DNA of 64,000 nucleotides, from assembly GCA_022702705.1 (NCBI GenBank), contig CM040421.1:65864697-65928696 (forward strand), written 5' to 3'. The translations under genes were made by a program, and so were the position numbers. Shown piece by piece: positions 47,371-58,456 of this stretch (positions within the stretch are counted from its first letter, which is position 1; every line of letters begins with the position of its first letter). Source of the DNA: Papilionanthe hookeriana x Papilionanthe teres. Taxonomy: Eukaryota; Streptophyta; Magnoliopsida; Asparagales; Orchidaceae. The notes below the pieces were generated by a model. It searched no databases. It saw nothing but the letters and a program-made list of their open reading frames with translations, and was not told the origin of the DNA.

Positions 47371-48848
47371 TAAATTAACATCACTCAATAATAAAAGTAA
47401 AACAAATTTGAAATATTAAGACAATTCATAATTAAGAATATAAAAAATCAAACTAATCAAGATTAACCTAAAATATCATAGTTAACCTAAACTAAATCAT
47501 TAAGATATATGAATAATCTAAGTGAATTTAAAACAACAAAGATTAATTTAAAATATTAAGATCACTTAAAGTATAAAGATTTAAACCAAAAATAATTTGA
47601 ACACTATTCCAAACTTAAAATTATTAATTAAAACCTCATAATTAAACTAAATCTCTTTAAACCATTAAGTCAAACTTCAAATTAAGAATGATTAAAATTT
47701 TCAACAAACCAACTTGCCCCTAAAGGCTTTAATTATTATAACTCTTAAATGGAGTATTAAGTGAGATGTCACTTCATTCATCGAGTAATCAAATGCCCAA
47801 GTTCACTGAAGCGAGAGACAAAGCTTAACTAAACTCATGGATGATTAATTCACACAGTGCAACTAAATTTACTTGGACTCAAATAAATCTCAGAAGTATT
47901 GAAAAGATGTTTAGGATTCGTCCTAAGCACTTTCTCAATATGATGAGATTTTTTAGAAGAACAATTGAACTTAATTTTTCTTGGGTGAAGAAAATCATCC
48001 ATAAACAAAACACAAGAACCTAGACGTCATAGGAAATGACTAGTTATAGGATTATGATCTTGGTAGACAACCAGAACCTTCCCTTAGCTTTACCTAGGTA
48101 TTTGTTGAAATATTTAAATGCATTACCATGTGTTTTAAGTGCAGCTTGGGATGAAGGTAAGACCCTCCAGGTACTCTTTTATTTTATTGCAATTTATTTA
48201 CATGCACTGCACTTTACTTTTTCTTGCATGTTAAACAAGATTGTTACATGAAAACTGAAATCTTTAGGATAGTCACAAAACTGAAACCGAAAACTAAATT
48301 AAAGGTCACCACAAGATAAAATTCACCGCCACAACATTCCAAAATATAAAACAACTCAAAATTTAATCACAAATAGAACAACAAAACTACAATTGCAACT
48401 AAATTAAAACTTCTCGTTGAATGATCGGGAATACCTCGGATGATGTAACCCACATGTTGCTAACGGGATTTCCCACGGTCTAAATGAAAGTGTGGAACTC
48501 ATTCAGTTGAGATTAGCAAATTTATCTGGACTAAGTGAATTTGATGAAAATAACGGTGCTGGGATGACGGAACCGTGGGATCTTAATCGGTTATGTTTAA
48601 TCAACTTTAAGATTTATTTTAATTAAAACACTAAAGACATTTAGACTTTAAGATTTCTCTAAACCAAGACACTTTTCTCATCCCCCTGATTTTCACCTTC
48701 TAAAACTAAACCTCAGCAACAACAAGGAGCTTGGAGCACAGTGGGCAGCACGGCCATCTTCGTCAGCAAAACTTGGATCAACATCAGCAAAACTGTTCTT
48801 TGAATTAAACAACCAAACCATAGGACTTCGAGATAGTTTGCCTAGTTG

Positions 48849-48914
48849 GTGGCGATGGAATTTTAGATTGTATAAAGAAGGTAAGGTTTCATGTCCTTGG
48901 TGCGGATGAGGTCA
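48849..48914. other. Unassigned 66-bp junction between I and the LTR of G
   Basis: It does not match J. It contains GGCGATGG and, just beyond it, CATCGCC in inverted form. It may be divergent I sequence or filler DNA. Confidence 0.35.
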
Positions 48915-49254
48915 TGTCATCGCCATCCAATATATCATATCAATGTCAAGGAGTCGTCATCTAATATTAGCCTAGTTTTATTCGTATAAATCCTATGAAG
49001 GATTTAGAGAATTTTTAGGACTAATAGTAGAAAAAGGTGTTTATGATAATTCTTATATGAGGATATTCTAGAATAACGTATTCTAGAATTTTCATATTAA
49101 GAAAATCATGGTAAACCATACATTTCTTTTTTGGGTTCTTTTAGATCTCCTATAGAGGTAAGCCTCTATAGTTAATTACATCTTAAACAATTCTCGATTG
49201 TTTAAGAAAACTTCTAATTAATGTTAATCATTTGTTTTCTAAAAGATTTATTTT

Positions 49255-49545
49255 AAGGAGATATGTACCCATTATCACTCCCAGATATGTCGTTGAATGC
49301 TTTAGGTATTATGACTAACCTAAAGGTTTTAATTTTGTTGTCATGTCGTTGTTTTGTTGAAAAGTTTCAGGTTATATGTCTAACCTAAAAGTTTTATTTT
49401 GTTGTCAATGTTGTTGTCTTGTTGAAAAGTTTCAGGTTATATGTCTAACCTAAAAGTTTTGTTTTTTTTCAATGTTGTTGTCTTGTTGAAAAGTTTCTGG
49501 CTATATGTCTAACCTAAAAGTTTTGTTTTGTTTTGTTGCTAATAT
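49255..49545. repeat. 63-65-bp tandem repeat, about 4 copies
   Basis: Unit contains GTTGAAAAGTTTCAGGTTAT and GTCTAACCTAAAAGTTTT; anchors at 49317, 49382, 49447 and 49510. Confidence 0.8.
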
Positions 49546-49879
49546 TCCGTCGTCGGCGTCCTGCAAAAACGAGTTAGCACACCCTATAACATGCAAAGAA
49601 AATCTAAACGGAATTTCTTGTCTTCATCCTGCGAAGAAAATATTGTCGAAATAATGTCGCGAGAATATTTTTTTGAATGTCAAGTTATCTTGAAATGTCA
49701 ACTTCAAGCTAATCATGTTGTTTTGAAGTGTCAAATTTTCGTTGATTATGTCAACATCAGATTTATGTCTATTATGTCAATTTTAATTTTAGAATGTCGA
49801 ATTATGTCGGTCTTGATCTAAAATGTTGAATTGATCTTGAGTTTGAACTTAAATTTCGGGTTTGTGTCTATTCTTGAAT

Positions 49880-51720
49880 TCATGTCTATCGAAAGATTTA
49901 AAGTTAAATTCAATATTGATTGAACTAACTTGGGTTCATGTTTGGTTGAACCTAAGTTAAATTCAATATTGATTGAATTTAATTAACTCGAGTTCATTTC
50001 TGTCTGAACTTAAGTTAAAAGGTTTAAAGTTAAATTCAATATTAATTGAATTAACTTGGATTCATATCTGATTGAATCTAAGTTAAATTCAATGTTGATT
50101 GAATTTGATTAACTTGAGTTCATGTCACGTACGATCCTAAGTTAATAGGTTTGGTTTAGGATGGACTTAATTAAATTTTAAACCTTGTTTAAATAGGATT
50201 TAAAGGTTAATCAAGCCTAATAAATTAGACTTAATAAGAATTATCGACCATTCAAATCCATTTTAGGTAAGGTTTAAGTCTTAATCAAGTCTATTTTATC
50301 GTACCTAGATTTAGGATTGTCTTAAGTTCATTAGGGGTTGAACTCAAGTTCAGTTTGATTTAAGTCTAATGTAGATTAGACTTAACTTTGTTTTGGGTTG
50401 AATTTAGGTTCAATGTGGATTGGACCTAAGATTTAGATTAACTTGAGTTCGAGTTGGATTGAATTGAAGTTAGGTCATGTTTGAGTTTAAGTTAGGTTCG
50501 ATATGGATTGGACCTAAGATTTGGGTTAACTTGAGTTCAAGTTGGATTGAACTCGAGTTAGTTTATGTTTGAGTTTAAGTTAGGTTCAATGTGGATTGAA
50601 CCTAAGATTTGGGTTAACTTGAGTTCAAGTTGGATTGAATTTAACTTGGGTTATGTTTGAGTTAGGTTCAATGTGGATTGAACCTAAAGTTTAGGTTAAC
50701 TTGAGTTCAAGTTGGATTGAATTCAAGTTGGGTTATGTTTGAGTTAGGTTCAATGTGAATTGAACCTAAAGTTTAGGTTAACTTGAGTTTAAGTTGGGTT
50801 AGGCTTAGGTAAGGTTCAATGTGGGTTGAACATATGGTTTAGGTTAACTTAAGTTCAAGTTAGGTTGGACTCAAGTTAGGTTAGGTTTAGGTTAGGTTCA
50901 ATGTAGGTTGAACCTAAGGTTTAGGTTAACTTGAGTTCAAGTTAGGTTGGACTCAAGTTAGATTAGGTTTAGGTTAGGTGCAATGTGGGTTGAACCTAAG
51001 GTTTAGGTTAACATGAGTTCAAGTTAGGTTGGACACAAGTTAGGTAGGTTTAGGTTAGGTTCAATGTGGGTTAAACCTAAGGTTTAGGTTAACATGAGTT
51101 CAAGTTATGTTGGACTCAAGTTAGATTAGGTTTAGGTTAGGTTCAATGTGGGTTAAACCTAAGGTTTAGGTTAACTTGAGTTCAAGTTAGGTTGTACTCA
51201 AGTTAGATTAGGTTTAGGTTATGTTCAATGTGGGTTGAACCTAAGGTTTAGGTTAACTTGAGTTCAAGTTAGGTTGGACTCAAGTTAGGTCAGGTTTAGG
51301 TTAGGTTCAATGTGGGTTGAACCTAAGGTTTAGGTTAACTTGAGTTCAAGTTAGATTGGACTCAAGTTAGGTTAGGTTTAAATTAGGTTCAATGTGGGTT
51401 GAACCTAAATTTTGGTTTGACTTAAGTCTAATATAGATTAGGAATAAGTTATGTTTAGGTTTGATTTAGGTTCAATGTGGGTTGAACCTATGTTTGGTTT
51501 GACTTAAATCTAATGTAAGTTAGACTTAAGTTAGGTTTAGGTTTGATTTAGGTTCAATGTGGGTTGAACCTAAGTTTGATTTGACTTAAGTCTAATATAG
51601 ATTAGACTTAAGTTAGGTTTAAGTTTGATTTAGGTTAAATGTGGGTTGAACCTAAATTTGGTTTGACTTAAGTCTAATATGGGCTAGACTTTAGTTAGTT
51701 TAGGTTAGACTTAGGTTCAT
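49880..51720. repeat. 82-bp minisatellite array in LTR of G
   Basis: Unit contains CAATGTGGGTTGAACCTAAG, GTTAACTTGAGTTCAAGTTA and GACTCAAGTTAGGTTAGG. Anchors are at 51144, 51226, 51308, 51390, 51473 and 51555, a steady 82-83 bp. The left units are more degenerate. Each unit contains short inverted words (GTTCAA/TTGAAC, AACCTAA/TTAGGTT). Confidence 0.88.
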
Positions 51721-51999
51721 GTCAGGTTGAACCTATGGTTTGATGTTTGACTTAAGTTCAATTTGGGGTTGAACTTAAGTATAGGTTGAACTTTGGTTCA
51801 TGTGTGTGTTGAACCTAAGTATAATTTGACTTAAGTCTAATGTAGGTTAGACTTAAGTTAGGTTTAAGTTTAACCTAGGTTCATATCAGGTTGAGCCTAA
51901 GTTTGGTTTAGGTTTGAGTTTATCTTATGTTCATGTTAGGTTGAGCCTAAGTCTGGTTTGAATTAAGTCTAATGTGGGTTAGACTTAAGTTTGGTTTAG

Positions 52000-53285
52000 G
52001 TTTGTTTGATTAAGTCTTATTTAATTAAGACTTAATAGTTTAATTAGGACTAAGGGTTAGACCTAATTAGGGTTTAGGTATGATTAAACCTTAGTTATTT
52101 AAGGCTTAATGGTTTAATTAGGCCTAAAGGTTAGACCTAATTAGGGTTTAAGTTTGATTAAACCTTAGTTAGTTAAGGCTTAATGGTTTAATTAGGTCTA
52201 AGGGTTAGACCTAATTAGGGTTTAAGTTTGATTAAACCTTAGTTAGTTAAGGTTTAATGGTTTAATTAGGTCTAAGGGTTAGACACTAATTAGGGTTTGA
52301 GTTTGATTAAACCTTAGTTAGTTAAGGCTTAATGGTTTAATTAGGTCAAAGGGTTAGACCTAATTAGGGTTTGAGTTTGATTAAACCTTAGTTAGTTAAG
52401 GCTTAATGGTTTAATTAGGTCTAAGGGTTAGACCTAATTAGGGTTTGAGTTTGATTAAACCTTAGTTAATTAAGGATTAATAGTTTAATTAGATCTAAGG
52501 GTTAGACCTAATTAGGGTTTGAGTTTGATTAAACCTTAGTTATTTAAGGCTTAATGGTTTAATTAGGTCTAAGGGTTAGACCTAATTAGGGTTTGAGTTT
52601 GATTAAACCTTAGTTAGTTAAGGTCTAATGGTTTAATTAGATCTAAGGGTTAGACCTAATTAGGGTTTAGGTTTGATTAAGCCTTTGTTAGTTAAGGTTT
52701 AATGGTTTAATTAGGTCTAAGGGTTAGACCTAATTAGGGTTTAAGTTTGATTAAACCTTAGTTAGTTAAGGTTTAACGGTTTAATTAAGTCTAAGGGTTA
52801 GACGTAATTAGGGTTTAAGTTTGATTAAACCTTAGTTAGTTAAGGTCTAATGGTTTAATTTGATCTAAGGGTTAGACCTAATTAGGGTTTAGGTTTGATT
52901 AAACCTTAGTTAGTTAAGGTTTAATGGTTTAATTAGGTCTAAGGGTTAGACCTAATTAGGGTTTAAGTTTGATTAAACCTTAGTTAGTTAAGGTCTAATG
53001 GTTTAATTAGGTCTAATGGGTTAGACCTAATTAGGGTTTAGGTATGATTAAACCTTAGTTAGTTAAGGCTTAATGGTTTAATTAGGTTTAAGGGTTAGAC
53101 CTAATTAGGGTTTAAGTTTGATTAAACCTTAGTTAGTTAAGGCTTAATGGTTTAATTAGATCTAAGGGGTTAGACCTAATTAGGGTTTAAGTTTGATTAA
53201 ACCTTAGTTAGTTAAGGCTTAATGGTTTAATTAGGTCTAAAGGTTAGACCTAATTAGGGTTTAGGTTTGATTAAACCTTATGTTT
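52000..53285. repeat. 74-bp minisatellite array in LTR of G, about 17 copies
   Basis: Unit contains GGTTAGACCTAATTAGGGTT, GTTTGATTAAACCTTAGTTA and GTTAAGGCTTAATGG. Anchors at 52057, 52131, 52205 and 52279 give 74 bp. It is more homogeneous than the neighbouring 82-bp array, so expanded more recently or homogenised. Confidence 0.9.
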
Positions 53286-53720
53286 AAGGAGGTTAATTAA
53301 GTTTATTATGTCTTTAAACCTAATTAAGGGAGTTTAGTTTTGATTAATTAAGTTTAATGTGTCTTTAAACCTAATTAAAGGGTTTTTGGTTTTGTGTTAA
53401 TTAAACTTAATTAAAAAAAAGTTTAATTTTTATTAAACCTACTTTAGGTAAGGTCTAATAGGTTAATTAAGTTTAGTGTGTCCTTAAACTTAATTGAGAA
53501 AAAGTTTGATTTTTTTTAATTAAACCTAATTTAGGTAAGGTTTTATGGATTAATTAAGTTTAGTGTGTCTTTAAACTTAATTAAAAGAGTTTAATTTTTA
53601 TTAAACCTAGTTTAGGTAAGGTTTAATGAACTAATTAAGTTTAATGTGTCCTTGAACTTAATTAAAGAAGTTTGATTTTTATTAAACCTAATTTAGGTAA
53701 GGTTTAATGGGTTTAAATGT
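53286..53720. repeat. About 80-86-bp degenerate repeat, about 5 copies
   Basis: Unit contains TTAATTAAGTTTAGTGTGTC and TTATTAAACCTAATTTAGG. Confidence 0.75.
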
Positions 53721-55980
53721 CATTTTAAGCCTTAATTGAATCTAATCTTGTCATTTTAGACTCAAGTGAGGTTTATTATTATCCTATCATAGGCTAGAAC
53801 CATTTTCAAACTTAGATTGTTGATGAAAATAGTTCAATTTTACAAAGGGTCATTTTAGGATTCAAAATTATTTAATTAATAAATGATTTTAACCCTAAAT
53901 TTTCAAAATTTATTCAAGATTATTTCTATGACTTAGAAATATTTTTCCTAGGGTCATTGTCTGTTGCCCTATCATTCCTAGTCATTTGTATTTTTATTTT
54001 CTTAATTTTCAAATTTTTATAATTATTATTTGAAATAATTACAAAGAAACTTGAAAATTCAAGAAAAGTATCCTAGGCATGTTTTCTGTCCTTAGAAAAA
54101 TTATGGGAGGTCCCTAAGAACATAAAGATGAATGCCTCAAAGTTTCATAATTTTTTTGATTTGTAAATAATTTTTAATAATTAAAATACTCTAGAGAGTA
54201 TTTAATTAATTAAAAATTAAATACTGAGAATAAAATTGTGATTTTAGTCTCATAATTTTCTCCTCTTCAAGAGCTTTCCAGAGGTATTTTTATTTTATTT
54301 TATGACCTCTGGTTAAAAAGATATGAATTTTTGAAGTTTAAGGGATTAAAAAGAAATTTTTCTTTTTTTTTTATTTTTACGCCGCCAAAGCCCCCCGGGG
54401 ACGACGCTTGTCCTCGGCGTCGTCGAAAAGAGTGGGAGGATCTCGTGCAACTGCCGAACAGCGGACACCATATGCGCAAATCAGCGTCGTCCATCTCAAA
54501 GGTGCGGGATCGGACGGCTGAGAAAATTTGAGGTTTAATTCCGAAAATTCCGATACCGTTAAACTTCAAATGTTAATATCTCACTCATTTTTTGATGAAA
54601 TTGAGTGATTTTTTTTTTAAATGCTCATCCGGATGAGAAGTATCTATCCATACGGTGATGATACACTTTTGAGCTAGTATAGCACATGATTTATCAAAAA
54701 CATGATTTATTTTGCAGAGATAAATTTCATACCTTGGCCACAAGCAAATCAAGCTAGATCAGACTTTATGGTTGCCTTCTAGGACCCCAATGGAAGATAG
54801 TTGCTGCAGCAATTTGTTCAAGAAGTCGGGCTTTGGGAGGAATTTGAAAGAGATGCCTAATTTGGGCTATTTTTGAAAATTGATCAAATTGGCTCAAATG
54901 GGCTGAAACTAAGGCTTGGAATTGATCCTAAAAGATTCTGGAAGCTCTTAGGAAGAAGTTTTGTGTTGGGAGCAAGAGGGTTTGAGCAGCCTATGGACCT
55001 CCCTAAATATTTTTCTCCTCCTTTCTAGTTTCGGCCATGGGGTCTATTTATAGCAAGGGGATGGTGTTGGCTTGGCTTAGGCTATTCTAGGGGATTACTT
55101 ACCTCCTCTATTAGCTGATTGGGTGATCAATTGGCAGGGGATAGGCTTGGATGCTTCACCCTAAGTTTGTCATGATGAATTTCATCTCTTTGTCTCTTGT
55201 CCATTGGCCATTGTGGGAGGTTACTTGTGAGCTATTATTTCACTTGCTAATGAGCTTACACCTCACTTCTTAGGCTTGGCAAATGGTGACACATATGCCT
55301 AGCCTTCATCATTGCCATTAACCATGGTAGGGGGGGTTCATGTGTAGTTTTCCTCCCATTGGGTGGCTTGGGAGGTGGAGAAGATGGCCTTGTGTTGGCC
55401 GGCCACCTTAAGGAGGGAATGTGTTTAGAGTGAAGGAGGTGGTGACACCTCATCCCATGCATAACCATGAATGTTAAGCCATGGGTAATGGGCCTTAAGA
55501 TGGGCTTAATTAAGTGTTAAATAAGCCTTTAAGATGGTTTAGCCCAATTAAATATGAAGAGGCTAAAGATGAATTCATTTCTTCTTTAATTTTCATTTTA
55601 ATTAATTATTTAATTAACTAAAATTGGTGGAAATTATTTTATTAATCAATTTATTAATTGAAAATAATTTCAAATTAATTAATTGATTATTTTTGTCATT
55701 TTTGTTATTTTATGATTTAAATTTTCATTTTAATTTTGTCATTTAATTATAATTTTGAAAATTAAATCATTAATCATTTTAATTAATCAAAATAATTTTG
55801 AAATTAATTATTTGATTAATTTTGTTATTTTTATTTCATTTTTATCTATTTTAATCAAAATAGATAGGTGTTGACCAATTTTGACTTGGGTTGACCCAAG
55901 TTAGTCCAAATTGATCAAATTGATTTTAAGATGTCCAACCCTTGTGATTTTGTCATTGTGGTGTTTTAAATGTGTCAGTG
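53721..55980. other. LTR of G, non-repetitive part including GC-rich block
   Basis: No gene recognised. A GC-rich block at 54370-54540 with CCGCCAAAGCCCCCCGGGG and CGGACGGCTGAG lies where J and I also have GC-rich blocks. ORFs on both strands there overlap each other and are probably chance frames. Confidence 0.4.
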
Positions 55981-56240
55981 GGTGAAAAGGTTGATTTATG
56001 GGTCAACAGGACTGGTCATTGGGTCTGGTCTAGCCAATTTGACCAAAGTTGACTTTTTAGGTCAAAAGGGTTGACCTATGGGGTCAACAGGGTAGGTCAT
56101 TAGGTCTGGTTTGACCAATTTGACTAAAGTTGACTTTTTGGGTCAAAAGGGTGACCTATGGGGTCAACAGTGTAGGTCACTAGGTCTGGTTTGACCAGTT
56201 TGACCAAAGTTGACTTTTTAGGTCATAAGGTATTGATCTA
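55980..56240. repeat. 80-bp tandem repeat, 3 copies, at the LTR terminus of G
   Basis: Unit contains GGTTTGACCAATTTGAC and AAAGTTGACTTTTTAGGTCA. GTCAAC anchors lie at 56002, 56083 and 56163. TTGAC/GTCAA words within it echo the LTR terminus TGTTGACC. Confidence 0.85.
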
Positions 56241-56251
56241 TTGTAAAATGA

Positions 56252-56319
56252 GGTCAACAAAAGGGCCCCCAATATGTGTAGAATACTATATAAGTATTCT
56301 GCACATATTGGCGTTGACC
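56252..56319. repeat. Hairpin at the LTR / 3' region boundary of G
   Basis: Arms 56269-56287 and 56293-56311 pair over 19 bp with one mismatch around a 5-base loop. Outside them GGTCAAC (56252) and GTTGACC (56313) are also complementary. On the minus strand the G-run TTGGGGGCCC between hairpin and LTR is the best candidate polypurine tract. Confidence 0.85.
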
Positions 56320-56439
56320 AAAGTGGTCTCAGAGATGTTTCATAATGATCAGGAAAGGAGGGGATATCATACCGCCCCCAGAGGATGTCAGATGTCTTTT
56401 ATGTTGGTTTGAGATTTTCTTCTTATATTTGAAAAGAAA

Positions 56440-57990
56440 TTTATTGGGAGGGAAAATGGATGTCATATTTCATTTATCAAAATGTCGATGTCGATATTTT
56501 GCTAAAGGAATGTCGTTTTTTCCGTGTCAGGAAAGGACGAACACCCTATAACTGGAGGGAGAAAATGGATGTCATTTTCCATTTCTCAAAATGTCAATGT
56601 TAAGACTTGGTTATAGGAAAGCCGTAACTTCTGTATCAGGAAAGGACTTATATCCAATATCCGAAGAGAGAAAATAGATGTCATTTTCTATTTTCCTCAA
56701 AGTGTCGATGTCAAGATTTGGTTAAAGGAAAGCCGTGATTTCCACATCAGGAAAGGACTTATATCCAATAACCGAAGAGAGAAAATAGATGTCATTTTCT
56801 ATTTTCCTTAAAATATTGATGTCAATATTTGGTTAGAGGAAAGCCGTGATTTCCGTATCAGGAAAGGACTTATATCCAATAACCGAAGAGAGAAAATAGA
56901 TGTCATTTTCTATTTTCCTCAAAGTGTCGATATCAAGATTTGGTTAGAGGAATGCCATGATTTCCATGTCAGGAAAAGACTTATATCCAATAACTGAAGA
57001 GAGAAAATAGATGTCATTTTCTATTTTCCTCAAAGTGTCGATATTAAGATTTTGTTAGAGGAAAGCCATGACTTCCGTGTCAGGAAAGAACTTATATCCA
57101 ATAACCGAAGAGAGAAAATAGATGTCATTTTCTATTTTCCTCAAAGTGTCGATATCAAGATTTGGTTAAAGGAAAGCCATGATTTCTGTGTCAGGAAAGG
57201 ACTTATATCCAATAACCGAAGAGAGAAAATAGATGTTATTTTCTATTTTCCTCAAAGTGTCAATATCAAGATTTGGTTAAAGGAGTGCCATGATTTCCGT
57301 GTCAGGAAAGGACTTATATCCAATAACCGAAGAGAGAAAATAGATTTCATTTTCTATTTTCCTCAAAGTGTCGATATCAAGATTTGGTTAGAAGAAAGCC
57401 ATGATTTCCGTGTCAGGAAAGGACTTATATCCAATAACCGAAGAAAGAAAATAGATGTCATTTTCTATTTTCCTCAAAGTGTCGATATCAAGATATAGTT
57501 AGAGGAAAGCCATGATTTCCGTGCCAGGAAAGGACTTATATCCAATAACCGAAGAGAGAAAATAGATGTCATTTTCTATTTTCCTCAAAGTGTCAATATC
57601 AAGATTTGGTTAGAGAAAAGTCGTGATTTCCACATCAGGAAAGGACTTATATCCAATAACCGGAGAGAGAAAATAGATGTAATTTTCTATTTTCTTCAGA
57701 GTGTCGATATGAAGATTTGGTTAGAGGAAAGTCATGATTTCCATGTCTGGAAAGGACTTATATCCAATAACCGAAGAGAGAAAATAGATGTCATTTTCTA
57801 TTTTCCTCAAAGTGTCGATATCAAGATTTGGTTAGAGGAAAGGCGTGATTTCCACATCAGGAAAGGACTTATATCCAATAACCGAAGAGAGAAAATAGAT
57901 GTCATTTTCTATTTTCTTCAAAATTTCGATATCAAGATTTGGTTAAAGGAAAGCCGTGATTTCCACATCAGGAAATGACTTATATCCAAA
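56440..57990. repeat. 111-bp tandem repeat array, about 14 units, 3' region of G
   Basis: Unit contains CAGGAAAGGACTTATATCCA, AACCGAAGAGAGAAAATAGA and TGTCATTTTCTATTTTCCTC. Anchors run from 56644 at 111-bp steps to 57976; the first interval is 108. It lies between the AlkB-like ORF and the 3' LTR, where Ogre/Tat elements often carry tandem repeats. The unit is exactly 37 codons, and the plus strand stays open for long runs (57052-57498, 57709-57978). Confidence 0.92.
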
Positions 57991-58456
57991 AACTAGAGAG
58001 AGTGGCGAACTCATTAATATTTTTGGTGGGAATTTCCGCTGGGGTTTTGACCTATATAGGTCGAAAGTTAATTCTCATGTTTGGTTATCATAGATTATTG
58101 ATTTTGTCATTTATTGATTTCAGGACCTGTCGACATATCACAGACAATGGGGATATATTTTTCTTCAACACATTATTTTATTTCCATAAAAAAAGTCACC
58201 AGTACATATTTATTGCAAACAAAAGCTTACAGTACATACATATGTACATATCATATAACACGTCGCAATAAACTACCGATATTTTAAATGTCAACAGCTA
58301 CCGATATATCACACATCGACAACTATAGATATATTATATGTCGGGAGTTCTTCACATCATGTTGTAGATTTGGAGATTATCAGATCGTCCATAAATGTCC
58401 TACACTCCAAAACATCATTCGTCGAACATGTTTCAGGTGTTCAGACATTTATGGAA
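57991..58456. other. 3' region of G between AlkB-like ORF and tandem array
   Basis: No gene recognised. Short ORFs on the plus strand (57975-58271, 58288-58548) run against the element's sense and have no recognisable motif. Confidence 0.4.

Larger units (their letters stand above)
42382..48848 (+). mobile_element. I: long Tat-type LTR, truncated, inserted in the D 5' LTR
   Basis: It begins TGTTGATCTCATTTTTTATG and is the reverse complement of J from 32639 down to about 26300. Matching anchors include GGGAATACCTCGGATGATGT at about 48427 and the TATTTAAATGCATT...AGCTGCA region at about 48110. The last 0.9 kb, expected to end in CCGACA, is missing at 48848. No gene is recognised; it is rich in CCCAAA words at 43380-44500, as J is in TTTGGG on the plus strand. 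Confidence 0.75.
48915..56259 (-). mobile_element. 3' LTR of Tat element G (7.3 kb)
   Basis: Minus-strand start TGTTGACCTCATTTTACAAT at 56259, end GGCGATGACA at 48915; 7,345 bp. The outer parts resemble J: the AGTTAATTACATCTTAA region at about 49170, the TTCTCCTCTTCAAGAGC and GAGGTATTTTTATTTTA region at about 54255, and the terminal word. The middle is filled by minisatellites (49255-53720). It follows the 3' region of G on the same strand. A 7-kb LTR is at or above the upper end of what is known for Ogre/Tat elements. Confidence 0.7.

Noticed and set aside
56269..56311. microRNA precursor
   Set aside because: The stem is only 19 bp with a 5-base loop, much shorter than plant precursors, and it sits at an LTR boundary.
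57052..57978. Open frames encoding a 37-residue repeat as a real repeat protein
   Set aside because: They lie in a 111-bp satellite-like array, antisense to the element. A unit divisible by three stays open automatically, and no start region or domain is seen outside the array.
56440..57990. CRISPR-like array
   Set aside because: Head-to-tail repeats with no unique spacers, in plant DNA; this is a minisatellite.
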